Origin: CAYXLI01 sp964464925 | GTDB taxonomy: Bacteria > Acidobacteriota > Terriglobia > Bryobacterales > Bryobacteraceae | Direction: 5' to 3' | Assembly (NCBI GenBank): GCA_964464925.1 | Contig: CAYXLI010000060.1 | Location: 1-15,088, forward strand | DNA length: 15,088 bases | In this document: positions 1 to 8,266 of the stretch, in pieces | Numbering within the stretch: the stretch's first letter is position 1 | Layout: every line of letters starts with the position of its first letter | Notes under the pieces: model-generated | Databases searched by the model: none | What the model was told of the DNA's origin: nothing | What the model saw: the letters and a program-made list of their open reading frames with translations, nothing else | Program-made: the position numbers and the translations under genes

Positions 1-1601
1 GGATCGATGACATTGCCCTTCGTCTTCGACATCTTCTGCTTCTCGGCATCGCGCACCAGCCCATGGATATAGACCTGACGGAACGGAATGTCGCCGGTCA
101 TCTCGATGCCGAGCATGATCATGCGCGCCACCCAGAAGAACAGAATGTCAAAGCCGGTGATGAGCAGCGTGGTCGGATAATAGGTCGCCAGGTCCTCGGT
201 CTGCTCCGGCCAGCCAAGCGTGGAAAACGGCCACAGGCCCGAGCTGAACCACGTATCCAGCACGTCCGGATCTTTCTCGATGCGGTCCGAATGGCAATGC
301 GCGCAACGCGTAGGATCTTCGCGGGAAACCGTCACCTGCTTGCAATCGGCGCAGTGCCACGCCGGTATGCGATGCCCCCACCAGAGCTGGCGGGAGATGC
401 ACCAATCGCGGATGTTGTACATCCACTCGTAATAGGTCTTGCTCCAGTTCTCGGGAATGAACTGCAGACGCCCGTCTTCCACCACCCGGATCGCCGGTTC
501 GGCCAGCGGCTTCATCTTCACGAACCATTGCGTCGAGATCAGCGGCTCCACAACGGTCTTGCAGCGCTGGCACTTGCCGGCACTCAGCTTGTACGGCTCG
601 ATCTTTACTAGAAAACCCTGTTGTTCCAGGTCGGCCACGATCCGCTTGCGCGCTTCGAAGCGGTTCAGCCCGGCATACGGCCCGGCCTCGTTTGTCATGT
701 TCGCTTCGTTGTCGATTACCTGAATCTTCGGCAGATTGTGCCGCTTGCCCGCTTCGAAGTCGTTCGGGTCATGTGCGGGCGTCACTTTCACTACGCCGGT
801 GCCAAACTGTGGATCGGCCATGTCGTCCAGGATGATCGGAATCTCCCGGTTCATCAGCGGCAGCAGAACAGTGCGCCCGTGTAGATCCTGATAGCGCGCA
901 TCCTTCGCGTTGATCGCAACTGCTGTATCGCCGAGCATTGTTTCAGGACGCGTCGTGGCCACTACCAGCTTCCGGTCTGAGCCCATCACCGGGTACGCAA
1001 TATGCCAAAGGCTGCCGTCGACTTCTTCGTGTATGGTTTCCAGGTCCGACAACGCCGTGTGGCAGTGCGGACACCAGTTCACCATATAGTCGCCACGATA
1101 GATGAGGCCCTTCTCGTACAACCGCACAAACGCCTCACGCACCGCGCGCGAAAGGCCCGGGTCCAGCGTGAACCTGGCGCGCGACCAATCACACGATGCC
1201 CCGATGCGGATCATCTGCTGGACGATCGTGCCGCCCGATTCTTCTTTCCACTTCCAAACGCGCTTTTCGAACTCATCGCGCCCCAGGTCGCGGTATTCAA
1301 TGCCTTGTTCTCGAAGCTGACGCGCAACTACCATCTGTGTCGCGATGCCCGCATGATCGGTGCCAGGAAGCCAGAGCGTATTATCTCCGAGCATGCGATG
1401 CCAGCGAATGGTGACATCGATCTCGGTATGCTCCAGCATGTGCCCCATGTGCAGGACGCCCGTCACATTGGGCGGCGGAATGACTAAAGAGAAGCGGCGG
1501 CCGGATGCTTTTGCGTCTGCATGGAAGATGCCGGATTCGACCCACCATCTGGCCCAGGACGGCTCAAACCGTTGAGGTTCATAGACTTTCTCAAGTTGCA
1601 T
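1..1601 (-). CDS. valS: Valyl-tRNA synthetase, C-terminal part missing at window edge
   Basis: This class I aminoacyl-tRNA synthetase charges tRNA-Val with valine in the cytoplasm and edits mischarged threonine. The first 533 residues are in the window, out of the roughly 880-950 usual for the family. The ATP-binding HIGH motif appears as HMGH at residues 51-54, directly after PPPNVTG. The CP1 editing domain carries TTRPET at 216-221. The second ATP motif is KMSKTKGN at 523-530. Cysteine pairs at 177/180, 344/347, 417/420 and 433/436 resemble the zinc-binding pairs known in Thermus-type ValRS. The ATG at 1601 gives the expected N-terminus (MQLEKVYEPQ), but no Shine-Dalgarno lies in front of it. 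The gene follows an exported-protein gene by 66 nt and may share its transcript. Identification is very secure. The right-hand end of the protein lies outside the window. Confidence 0.98.
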   Translation of the reverse strand, partial: MQLEKVYEPQRFEPSWARWWVESGIFHADAKASGRRFSLVIPPPNVTGVLHMGHMLEHTEIDVTIRWHRMLGDNTLWLPGTDHAGIATQMVVARQLREQGIEYRDLGRDEFEKRVWKWKEESGGTIVQQMIRIGASCDWSRARFTLDPGLSRAVREAFVRLYEKGLIYRGDYMVNWCPHCHTALSDLETIHEEVDGSLWHIAYPVMGSDRKLVVATTRPETMLGDTAVAINAKDARYQDLHGRTVLLPLMNREIPIILDDMADPQFGTGVVKVTPAHDPNDFEAGKRHNLPKIQVIDNEANMTNEAGPYAGLNRFEARKRIVADLEQQGFLVKIEPYKLSAGKCQRCKTVVEPLISTQWFVKMKPLAEPAIRVVEDGRLQFIPENWSKTYYEWMYNIRDWCISRQLWWGHRIPAWHCADCKQVTVSREDPTRCAHCHSDRIEKDPDVLDTWFSSGLWPFSTLGWPEQTEDLATYYPTTLLITGFDILFFWVARMIMLGIEMTGDIPFRQVYIHGLVRDAEKQKMSKTKGNVID

Positions 1602-1623
1602 GGGGAAACTTACAGTTTAGCAT
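1591..1623 (-). promoter_or_regulatory. Possible 10-codon leader ORF overlapping the valS start
   Basis: A short ORF starts with ATG at 1623 and ends with TGA at 1593-1591, reading MLNCKFPHAT. It has a good purine-rich ribosome-binding site, GAGGAAAG at 1636-1629, five bases before its ATG. The valS ATG at 1601 lies inside this ORF in another frame and has no Shine-Dalgarno of its own. The leader stop falls 8 nt past the valS A, which is a geometry suited to termination and re-initiation. There is no run of valine codons, so classical attenuation is unlikely. This is an inference from spacing only, and the ORF is short enough to arise by chance. Confidence 0.27.
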
Positions 1624-1667
1624 TGGGGCTTTCCTCGAGCCTTTGCCGATGCTGGGATTCTGACGGG

Positions 1668-2363
1668 CTATTGCCCGCTGGCGGACGAGTTGGCCGCGTT
1701 GACCTGGTAATCGGCATATTCGATTCGCACCTCGGAATGTCCGAAAACTCGTACATCCGAATTCGATGCGTTCAGCGCCGGCAGCCAGAATGCTCCCACT
1801 TTTTTGTACTTTTGCGTCACTGCGGTCTTGCGTAACCAGAAGGAAGGATTCTGTGCGGGCGTGCCGTCCATGTAGACGACCGCATAGTCCTCGGCATCCA
1901 CATAGATACGTCCACGGAACAGAAGCCGGTTATCGGTCTTCGGACTGATCTCCAGAACAAAGCACTTGCGGCCCTCGTCCACGCGTGTCTCGACGAACCC
2001 AAAATCGTAGTTCCGTGGCGAGATTCTCGTCTCCTCGCGAGCCGGACCAACGCTGGCCTGGGCTTCGGTATCGAGCATGCGGCGGAATACCTTGCTGCGG
2101 ATTGGCCCCGGGCCGGATTGTTCCAGCACCTCGTATTTCTTTGGGCCCGGCGTCTGATACGACATACGCACAGTCATGCGCGCTTTTACTCCGAACCGCG
2201 CATTCACCATCGAATACTGACGGATGGAGGTGAAGTTCTGCAGCTTTGCGGCGCGTGCGTCGTCCGCGGCCGCCAACTTCGCTGCAATCTCGTCGGCCGA
2301 TGGATGATCCTGGCCCAGGAGTATCGGCGCAACGGCCAGCAGCAGCCATGCCGAGAATCTCAC
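1668..2363 (-). CDS. Exported LolA/LolB-fold-like protein (outer-membrane lipoprotein-sorting-protein type)
   Basis: This 231-residue protein starts with a clear signal peptide (RFSAWLLLAVAPILLG, then Q). The rest is rich in beta-strand-like segments, with a late IYVDAEDYAVVYMDG segment. Acidobacterial proteins of this pattern are usually grouped with the LolA/LolB/RseB-like lipoprotein-carrier fold, and the likely role is in the periplasm. The GTG start at 2363 is preferred over an upstream TTG at 2429. It overlaps the stop of the previous gene as GTGA, has GGAAG six bases ahead, and places the signal peptide at the N-terminus. The longer form would add 22 polar residues in front of it. It is probably translationally coupled to the LssY_C-like gene upstream. 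A short CGGGC/GCCCG hairpin covers the stop codon, but no T-tract follows. The fold assignment is tentative and the export is well supported. Confidence 0.72.
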   Translation of the reverse strand: MRFSAWLLLAVAPILLGQDHPSADEIAAKLAAADDARAAKLQNFTSIRQYSMVNARFGVKARMTVRMSYQTPGPKKYEVLEQSGPGPIRSKVFRRMLDTEAQASVGPAREETRISPRNYDFGFVETRVDEGRKCFVLEISPKTDNRLLFRGRIYVDAEDYAVVYMDGTPAQNPSFWLRKTAVTQKYKKVGAFWLPALNASNSDVRVFGHSEVRIEYADYQVNAANSSASGQ

Positions 2364-3802
2364 TCGTCGCTTCCGATCTGTGGAGCTTGGTTCTTTGTGT
2401 GCCGGAATGCCATAACTCGGTATCCCCAATAGTATGCATTACCGCGGAGAATATATTGGCGTCCCTCCAGAATCATGCGCCGGGCGAAGCGCGCCACCTG
2501 AGTTCGCGGCGGGGCCGGGATATCGACAGCCGGAACCGTGTGGCTGCAATCACGCAAAAACAGAACGGCCAAACGACCATCGCTGATCACGCCGTTATCG
2601 CCCTTCGTGCGCATTGCGTCAGCCCGTTCGACGAATCCTGGTGCATTGAGGCAACCGGTGAACCCGAGATCGTCGATCACCTTGGACCTCTCCAGATCGA
2701 TCTGCGGCTGGATTTGGTGCGTGACTTTCAGACCCGATTCATAACGCACGCCCACATCGTGGGTCGCAGCGGCCAACCACACTGGCTGCCCCTCGTACTC
2801 TGCTTGCCAGAGTCGTATGTGATGGCGCTTGGAGATTGTATTGAAGGACTTCTGGAACACTAGTTCCGGCTCGGAATCCCGGTAGAGTAGCTTCGAGACG
2901 GGCGCCGCCGCATATCCTCTTTGGGCGGAGTAAGCTTTATATGCGCGCGAGAACGAACGCGGAGTCAGCGTCTCGGCTTCCACCCATCCGGCAGCGCGGA
3001 ATGCGTCCACCACATCTACCCGCGATCCGATCAGAGCCACATTGATGATATCCGCAGCTTGAGGACCCTTCGCCTTTACAGTTGCGACCGGTAGGGCCGC
3101 AAGCCATTCAGCGAGGTCTTTCGGCACTGGAATGGGAGCCTGCGGTTCGAACGAGGGAGCGTCGGCGGGCAGCTCGGTCACGCGCACATACATCTCCGTA
3201 CCAGCCGTAAGCTGGATCTCTGGCTCCGGAAGCCGGAAGATGAGGCAACGCGCAGCAAAGATTGCAGCGGCTCCGAACGGTCCCATCGAGTATTGCGTCA
3301 CGATCCGTCCGCCCGCACCGGTAAGGCCGATAAACGATCGCGAGAAGCGGTCGAAGTCCGGCAGGTGCCACACGCCGCCGATTAGGCTCTGCGGCCCGTT
3401 TGCGGCCAGAATGCCTTGGATCTGACCGTTCTTGTTCACTGACTCTCGTGCGTTGTCGATACTTCGCAGCACTGCTTGCAGCGGGTACCGGCGCCCGTCC
3501 GGTAACTCGTACTCCCGGAACTCCAGTTCGAGCGCCGCTCTTTCGCGAATCAATCCAAGTCCTACGCGCTTCGTCTTCTTCACAACGCCACGGACGATGG
3601 TACCCGCGGGAAGCTTCACCACACCGTCCTTTAGGTATGGAGCGATTACCAATGACGAAAACTGAACCGTCGCTCCGGCATCGTAGCTGGTGAGCGGAGT
3701 GGTCAGCCGCACGTTGAGTGCAGGCATCGAGGAAGATGCCGGGCCCGCAAAACCGGCTCCAGCACTGAGCAGCGCAAGAAGAGGGCAAATAAGCCTACGC
3801 AT
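2360..3802 (-). CDS. Secreted protein with C-terminal LssY_C-like domain
   Basis: This 480-residue protein has a signal peptide (MRRLICPLLALLSAGAGFAG). The N-terminal half contains LPAGTIVRGVV near residues 64-74 and ELPDGRRYPLQ near 99-109, the look of a TrbI/VirB10-like beta domain. The C-terminal part, about residues 252-418, matches the LssY_C pattern. It has INVALIGSRVDVVDAFRAAG, then RHHIRLWQ, then VWLAAATHDVGV and THQIQPQIDLER, ending in DGRLAVLFLR. LssY_C is commonly fused to or encoded beside PAP2 phosphatases, and the gene upstream here is a PAP2 protein overlapping by 8 nt. The ATG at 3802 is chosen over one at 3874 because it puts the signal peptide first and avoids a 24-residue extension that lies wholly inside the PAP2 gene. 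Its biochemical function is unknown. A partnership with the phosphatase is inferred from context. Confidence 0.82.
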   Translation of the reverse strand: MRRLICPLLALLSAGAGFAGPASSSMPALNVRLTTPLTSYDAGATVQFSSLVIAPYLKDGVVKLPAGTIVRGVVKKTKRVGLGLIRERAALELEFREYELPDGRRYPLQAVLRSIDNARESVNKNGQIQGILAANGPQSLIGGVWHLPDFDRFSRSFIGLTGAGGRIVTQYSMGPFGAAAIFAARCLIFRLPEPEIQLTAGTEMYVRVTELPADAPSFEPQAPIPVPKDLAEWLAALPVATVKAKGPQAADIINVALIGSRVDVVDAFRAAGWVEAETLTPRSFSRAYKAYSAQRGYAAAPVSKLLYRDSEPELVFQKSFNTISKRHHIRLWQAEYEGQPVWLAAATHDVGVRYESGLKVTHQIQPQIDLERSKVIDDLGFTGCLNAPGFVERADAMRTKGDNGVISDGRLAVLFLRDCSHTVPAVDIPAPPRTQVARFARRMILEGRQYILRGNAYYWGYRVMAFRHTKNQAPQIGSDE

Positions 3803-4730
3803 CGCGATCCATAGCCTCACTGGCGATCCATGCAACAGCGGTGACGCCGATGCTGGCGAGCCCATCCACCGCATAGTGATAGCGGCAGTAAATCGTGGCG
3901 ATAAACACGGCGATGGCTACGCCGAACAGGAACATCCATAGATGACGTTTCGCGGGGAGAGCGCGCATCATTCCGAAGGCTGCGGAAAAGGCCACCGCCA
4001 CATGGCCGCTCGGGAAGACACTGGTCGAAATATCTCCGTGTTCGAACAGCCAGAGATTCGTGCTGCGAAATATTCCGCCAAAAGTGGGTAGGTCCTGGTC
4101 GGGAAACGCAACCCGCGGAGCCACCGAAGGGAAGTATGGCAAGAGCGCATAAGCGCAGCAGGTGCCCAGAAAAAGAGTGGTGAGGAATCGATCAATTTGA
4201 CTCCGCTGTCCATTCCAATACAGGGCTCCCATGCAGAACGGCGGAATTGCGTAAAGCAACAGGTATACGAATTCCAGGCCGGACGGAACTACCCAGCCCA
4301 TCGATTCGATCGCCGCTCGCAGCCCTCCGTCGTTCAAGATCCATCGATCCCAGTTGACCCATGTTCCCTGCCAGGCGGATGCCGGAGGGCCGGCGAACCA
4401 GTCGATTTCGCGATAGGCAATCAGAATCAAACCGAGCGCCGCCCAGTCTCGCGTGACGCGAGACCATCCCCTCGAATATCGCGATTGAAGAGCGATCAAA
4501 CCAGCAAGGAATAGAGGGATTGCCCAGGCGATTAGTAAGTGAACTGACGGCCGCCGGACGGATACTGCCAAGGCCACATATACGAAGTAGGCAAGAACAA
4601 TGGTTTCCGCACGCCGGAAGACGGCCGGCGCAGGAGACACCAGTTCGTATCCGCTTCCCGCAGCGCTCAGGACTTCGGACGATCCGTTCCTCATGAGCGG
4701 ACCAGCCGCGTGAAGGTGAGAGACGAACAT
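3795..4730 (-). CDS. PAP2-superfamily integral membrane phosphatase (inositolphosphotransferase-like)
   Basis: This 311-residue membrane protein belongs to the phosphatidic-acid-phosphatase type 2 superfamily, whose members hydrolyse or transfer lipid phosphate groups at the membrane. Several hydrophobic segments are visible, near residues 43-57, 64-81, 96-106, 152-171, 184-200, 245-256, 264-280 and 291-304. Catalytic motifs are present. VAPR near residues 203-206 fits the first motif region. FPSGH at 239-243 carries the motif-2 histidine. CRYHYAVD at 282-289 holds the motif-3 arginine, histidine 285 and aspartate 289. The short R-Y-H spacing resembles the Aur1/PAP2_3 branch rather than classical PAP2. 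It is the first gene of a coupled operon, and its stop overlaps the LssY_C-like start by 8 nt. The start is uncertain: ATG 4730 has GAGG directly abutting it, and ATG 4694 is a weaker alternative. Confidence 0.88.
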   Translation of the reverse strand: MFVSHLHAAGPLMRNGSSEVLSAAGSGYELVSPAPAVFRRAETIVLAYFVYVALAVSVRRPSVHLLIAWAIPLFLAGLIALQSRYSRGWSRVTRDWAALGLILIAYREIDWFAGPPASAWQGTWVNWDRWILNDGGLRAAIESMGWVVPSGLEFVYLLLYAIPPFCMGALYWNGQRSQIDRFLTTLFLGTCCAYALLPYFPSVAPRVAFPDQDLPTFGGIFRSTNLWLFEHGDISTSVFPSGHVAVAFSAAFGMMRALPAKRHLWMFLFGVAIAVFIATIYCRYHYAVDGLASIGVTAVAWIASEAMDRDA

Positions 4731-4769
4731 CCTCGCAAATACACAAGGTCTTGCATCCGAAGAGATTAG

Positions 4770-4778
4770 ATCATAACA
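4770..4778 (-). promoter_or_regulatory. Possible extended -10 promoter for the PAP2 operon
   Basis: On the minus strand the sequence TGTTATGAT gives an extended -10 (TG, one base, TATGAT), about 40 nt before the PAP2 start codon. No convincing -35 was found at 16-18 nt, which is tolerable for an extended -10 promoter. Its upstream end lies inside the dyad at 4774-4787. Confidence 0.35.
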
Positions 4779-4787
4779 GGTCTGTTA
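4774..4787. promoter_or_regulatory. Perfect 6-bp dyad, candidate operator between divergent genes
   Basis: TAACAG and CTGTTA form a perfect inverted repeat around a central GT. It sits between the divergent PAP2 operon and the TonB-dependent receptor gene and overlaps the proposed leftward -10. A dimeric regulator bound here could block the leftward promoter and also lies about 42 nt upstream of the proposed receptor -35. No regulator gene is adjacent, and the site is not assigned to a known family. Confidence 0.38.
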
Positions 4788-4828
4788 CGGTAAAGGTCGT
4801 CTGTGAATAAGCGGCCGCCCCACGCTGG

Positions 4829-4857
4829 TGGACTCCTGTGGGTGGAAGCATTACAAT
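4829..4857 (+). promoter_or_regulatory. Sigma70-like promoter of the TonB-dependent receptor gene
   Basis: A -35 of TGGACT at 4829-4834 (4 of 6 matches to TTGACA) is followed by a 17-nt spacer and a -10 of TACAAT at 4852-4857 (5 of 6 matches to TATAAT). Transcription would begin near 4864, leaving a leader of about 20 nt that contains the Shine-Dalgarno. Spacing and position are good, but no expression evidence is visible. Confidence 0.5.
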
Positions 4858-4872
4858 CGGAGCATCTTTTCT

Positions 4873-4879
4873 AAGGAGG
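4873..4879 (+). promoter_or_regulatory. Strong ribosome-binding site that fixes the receptor's GTG start
   Basis: AAGGAGG lies six bases before GTG at 4886. It selects this GTG over an upstream in-frame GTG at 4838, which would place 16 extra residues ahead of the signal peptide. Confidence 0.85.
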
Positions 4880-4885
4880 TTGTGC

Positions 4886-7800
4886 GTGAAAACGTGGTTT
4901 GTATTACCAATTGTCTTGTTCTTGTTAGTGGCTGGCGCGGCCAGTGGGCAAACCATTACTGCTTCCATCACAGGAACCATCCTCGATGCAAGCGGAGCGG
5001 TGGTCCCCAATGTGAAGGTGACGGCGACGAATACTGGCACGAACCTCACATACGCTGCGACGTCGAATGAATCGGGTGTGTTTAATATCCTGTTTCTCCC
5101 CGTGGGGCAGTATTCAGTGACATCCGAAGCCCAGGGGTTCAAGAAGACCGTTCTCGGCCCTTTCACCCTGGAGGTCAACCAGACTGCCCGCGTGGATATC
5201 CGGCTCGAAGTCGGTGAGACCACCCAATCTGTCGAAATCAAGGATTTTGCTCCCATCCTGCAGACCGAATCCACTCAAACCGGGGATGTGCTCACTTCGG
5301 CCAAGCTGACATCGATTCCGCTGAACGGCCGTAACTTCGCCAGTCTGACGATGTTGATTCCGGGTGCCATCTCCACCAGTCCGAACGCGATGAACACTTC
5401 CGGGCGGTTTCAGGGCTCGGGCAGCCGTCCGCAGGTGAATGGTAATCGCGAACAAACAAACAACTTCCTTCTTGACGGTATCGATTCGAATGATTCCATT
5501 GATAACCGCGTCGGTTATCAGCCGAATGTGGATGCCCTCGACGAAGTGAAAGTCATTACGGGCAACGGCTCTTCCGAATTCGGCAACGTCGGCGGCGCCA
5601 TTGTGAACGCCACGCTCAAGAGTGGCACGAATCAATTCTATGGGAATGTCTTCGAGTTCCTCCGTAATAACAAGCTCGACGCCAATGGCTACTTTAACAA
5701 CCGCAACAATGTGAAGTTGCGTGCGTTCAAGCGCAACATCTTCGGAGGCACGCTCGGCGGTCCGGTGATCAAGAATAAGGCGTTCTTCTTCGTGGATTAC
5801 GAAGGAACCCAGCAGCGTGATTCCGGTCCGGCAACTGCCACGGTCGCTCCGGCTGCCTGGCGCACTGGTGACCTCTCGGACTTCCAGACCAAAAGCGGAC
5901 TGGTAGTGAAGGATCCGCTGAGCGGTGTTGCCTTCCCAGGCAATATGATCCCAGCCTCGCGCATTACGAATCCGGTCGCAAAGAAGTTGTTCAGCAGCCC
6001 CGATCTGTATCCGCTGCCTAACAATATCGGGACCGGTGCGCTCGGCATCACGAACAACTACATCGCCACCTCGGCGAACACGCTGAAGAACAATCAGGCC
6101 GATGCTAAGGGCGATATTCGTCCTACTGACAATGACAGCATCTCCATGCGCTGGTCCATTGGTCGTTATGAACAGTTCGGCAGCGCGGCGGCCCTTCCCG
6201 TTTTCATGACGAGCGCGAACATTGCTCCCACACAAAGCGCCGTACTCACCTGGACGCGTACGTTCTCACCTGCGGTGGTCAACGAAGTCCGCCTCGGTTA
6301 CACCCGCGTCGGCATCGATGAGAACGTACCTGTGGATTGGAGCGGGCTGCTTGGTGTCGACGGCAATGCGAAGTTCGGCATCGCCGGCGGTCAGCCGTAC
6401 GCGGGGCTGAGCAGTGTCTCGCTGGGCAACGGATTGAGCGGCATAGGCACCGGTGCCAGTGTCGGTTCCACCGTAGACAACAAGATTTCGTACGCGGACA
6501 ACCTCACCTGGCAGCGGGGACGCCACCTGGTGAAAATCGGCGGACAGGCTGTGCGTTACCGTCAGAACCGCTACTATGCGGGAAACAACGGCGCGCTTGG
6601 CAGCTTCACGTTCGACGGAACTATTACAGGCGTAGCTTACGGCGATTTCCTTCTGAACCAACTCGCTTCGAAGGGCCGCGGCTCGGTCACGGGCAAGTGG
6701 GGACATCGCCACTGGCGCGACGGGCTGTTCGTGCAGGATGACTTCAAAGTTTCCCGCACTCTCACGGTGAACCTCGGCATGCGCTGGGAATACACTCAGC
6801 CCGTCTACGAGGTCGCCGATCGTCAGGCAAATATCAATACCTTCACCGGCCAGATCCTACTCGCTGGGAAGAACGGCAATAGCCGTGCGCTGTACGACCC
6901 CTACTATAAGCAGTTCGAACCTCGCATTGGCATCGCCTGGAATCCCGTTTCGAAACTGGTATTCCGGATGGGCTATGCGATGTCGAGCTTCATGGAAGGC
7001 ACGGGCGCGAACCTGCGTCTGCCGCTCAATCCGCCGTTCTTCCTGGAATCGAACGTCAATTACGATGTCCGCTCCCCGGGTGACATCTCGAAGGGCTTTA
7101 GCGATGTTTCCTTCACCGGCTCGCTGGATAGTCCGCGTACCGGCTCAGCGCCCTTCTATCAGGGCCGTGCGTGGGATCTCCACCTGCGGCCGCAATTCAC
7201 GCAGCAGTACAATGCGGCGCTGGAATACCAGTTTACGAACACCACTTCAATGACCGTGGCCTATGTTGGGCAGCTTGGAACCCATCTGGTCGTTCCGCAC
7301 GAAGCCAATAACCCAGTGGCAGGCACCGGCCCCGTGTCCACGTGGATCAATGCGAATGACCGGCGTCCTCTCGCAGCGGTGCTTCCGAATGTCGGCAACA
7401 TCGCGCTCACGGAAAGCAGCGCCCGCATGAGCTACAACTCGCTTCAGTTCAGCGGTCGCAAGCGTCTGGCAGGCGGCCTGGAACTGACCGGCTTTTATGT
7501 GTGGAGCAAGAGCATCATGGAGAACCTCGGCTATTACGGCTGCGGTTCCGTGAACGCGGAAGGCGCCTACTGGCAGGATGCATACAACCGCCGCGGCAAT
7601 CGCGGTCCCTCCTGCTTCGACGCGCAGCATAACGGCTCGATCGGCGGTCTCTACAATCTGCCTTTCGGCAAGGGCCAACAGTTTGGCTCGAGCTGGAACA
7701 AGGCAGTCGACCTGCTCCTCGGCGGCTGGAACATCAACTTCTTTGCGAACGCGCACTCCGGTTTCCCGGTCACCGTGTTTGCGGGCGCGGCCAATAGCGG

Positions 7801-8212
7801 CGGCCGGACGCCTCGCGGCAACCTCCGCGCCAATGCGTATCGTCCGTATCAGATCACTTCACAGACCGTGGACGCGTTTTTCGGTCCGGTGACGGCTGCG
7901 AACTTCTGCGCTGCTGGAGTAGATGACGGCACCTGCGCGTTTGGCAGACCGGCAGATGGGCAGCTTGGCAACGCTGGTGTCGGCACGTTGCGCGGGCCCA
8001 GCTTCTTCAACCTCGACAGCTCAGTTGGGAAGAAGTTCCACGTAACGGAACGCCAATACGTCGACTTCCGGGTCGAGATGTTCAATACACTCAACCACGC
8101 CAGTTGGGGCCCTCCGGGCCGCGACATCACCAACCCGGGCGGATTCGGCCAGATCACCTCGCAGGTTCAGAACCCGCGTAATATCCAGTTCGGGTTAAAG
8201 TATTATTTCTGA
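4886..8212 (+). CDS. TonB-dependent receptor with N-terminal carboxypeptidase-regulatory-like domain
   Basis: This 1108-residue outer-membrane protein is of the large Oar-like type expanded in Acidobacteria. Such receptors are thought to import polymers or chelates using TonB energy, and the ligand cannot be read from sequence. A signal peptide covers about residues 1-21 (KTWFVLPIVLFLLVAGAASG). A beta-sandwich CarboxypepD_reg-like domain follows at about 25-108, containing ITGTILDASGAVVPNVKV. The plug begins near LNGRNFASLT (from 146) and contains NNFLLDGIDSND, FGNVGGAIVNATLKSGTN and FYGNVFEFLRN. The remainder is a long barrel with aromatic-rich strands, ending in FGLKYYF with the usual terminal phenylalanine. 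No interruption is seen and the length is normal for the group. No SusD-like or transport partner is adjacent, so it appears as a single-gene transcript with its own promoter and terminator. Confidence 0.95.
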   Translation: MKTWFVLPIVLFLLVAGAASGQTITASITGTILDASGAVVPNVKVTATNTGTNLTYAATSNESGVFNILFLPVGQYSVTSEAQGFKKTVLGPFTLEVNQTARVDIRLEVGETTQSVEIKDFAPILQTESTQTGDVLTSAKLTSIPLNGRNFASLTMLIPGAISTSPNAMNTSGRFQGSGSRPQVNGNREQTNNFLLDGIDSNDSIDNRVGYQPNVDALDEVKVITGNGSSEFGNVGGAIVNATLKSGTNQFYGNVFEFLRNNKLDANGYFNNRNNVKLRAFKRNIFGGTLGGPVIKNKAFFFVDYEGTQQRDSGPATATVAPAAWRTGDLSDFQTKSGLVVKDPLSGVAFPGNMIPASRITNPVAKKLFSSPDLYPLPNNIGTGALGITNNYIATSANTLKNNQADAKGDIRPTDNDSISMRWSIGRYEQFGSAAALPVFMTSANIAPTQSAVLTWTRTFSPAVVNEVRLGYTRVGIDENVPVDWSGLLGVDGNAKFGIAGGQPYAGLSSVSLGNGLSGIGTGASVGSTVDNKISYADNLTWQRGRHLVKIGGQAVRYRQNRYYAGNNGALGSFTFDGTITGVAYGDFLLNQLASKGRGSVTGKWGHRHWRDGLFVQDDFKVSRTLTVNLGMRWEYTQPVYEVADRQANINTFTGQILLAGKNGNSRALYDPYYKQFEPRIGIAWNPVSKLVFRMGYAMSSFMEGTGANLRLPLNPPFFLESNVNYDVRSPGDISKGFSDVSFTGSLDSPRTGSAPFYQGRAWDLHLRPQFTQQYNAALEYQFTNTTSMTVAYVGQLGTHLVVPHEANNPVAGTGPVSTWINANDRRPLAAVLPNVGNIALTESSARMSYNSLQFSGRKRLAGGLELTGFYVWSKSIMENLGYYGCGSVNAEGAYWQDAYNRRGNRGPSCFDAQHNGSIGGLYNLPFGKGQQFGSSWNKAVDLLLGGWNINFFANAHSGFPVTVFAGAANSGGRTPRGNLRANAYRPYQITSQTVDAFFGPVTAANFCAAGVDDGTCAFGRPADGQLGNAGVGTLRGPSFFNLDSSVGKKFHVTERQYVDFRVEMFNTLNHASWGPPGRDITNPGGFGQITSQVQNPRNIQFGLKYYF

Positions 8213-8221
8213 TCTGGAATG

Positions 8222-8264
8222 AAGCCGGTTTTCCTCTGGAAAGGGGGGAACCGGCTTTTGTTTT
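8222..8264 (+). terminator. Intrinsic terminator after the TonB-dependent receptor gene
   Basis: AAGCCGGTTTTCC at 8222-8234 pairs with the segment at 8245-8257 to form a 13-bp stem (two G-U pairs) around a 10-nt loop. TTGTTTT follows at 8258-8264. It lies 10 nt past the receptor stop. On the minus strand the same hairpin follows the response-regulator stop but lacks a T-tract, so it acts mainly for the plus-strand gene. Confidence 0.85.
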
Positions 8265-8266
8265 GA

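Noticed and set aside
1664..1677. CGGGC/GCCCG hairpin at the end of the LolA-like gene, considered as a terminator
   Set aside because: The stem is only 5 bp and no T-tract follows on the minus strand, so termination before valS is not supported.
5114..6235. Long open frame (373 codons) on the minus strand inside the receptor gene
   Set aside because: It is antisense to a secure coding region, has no recognisable domain, and long antisense frames are expected with this codon use.
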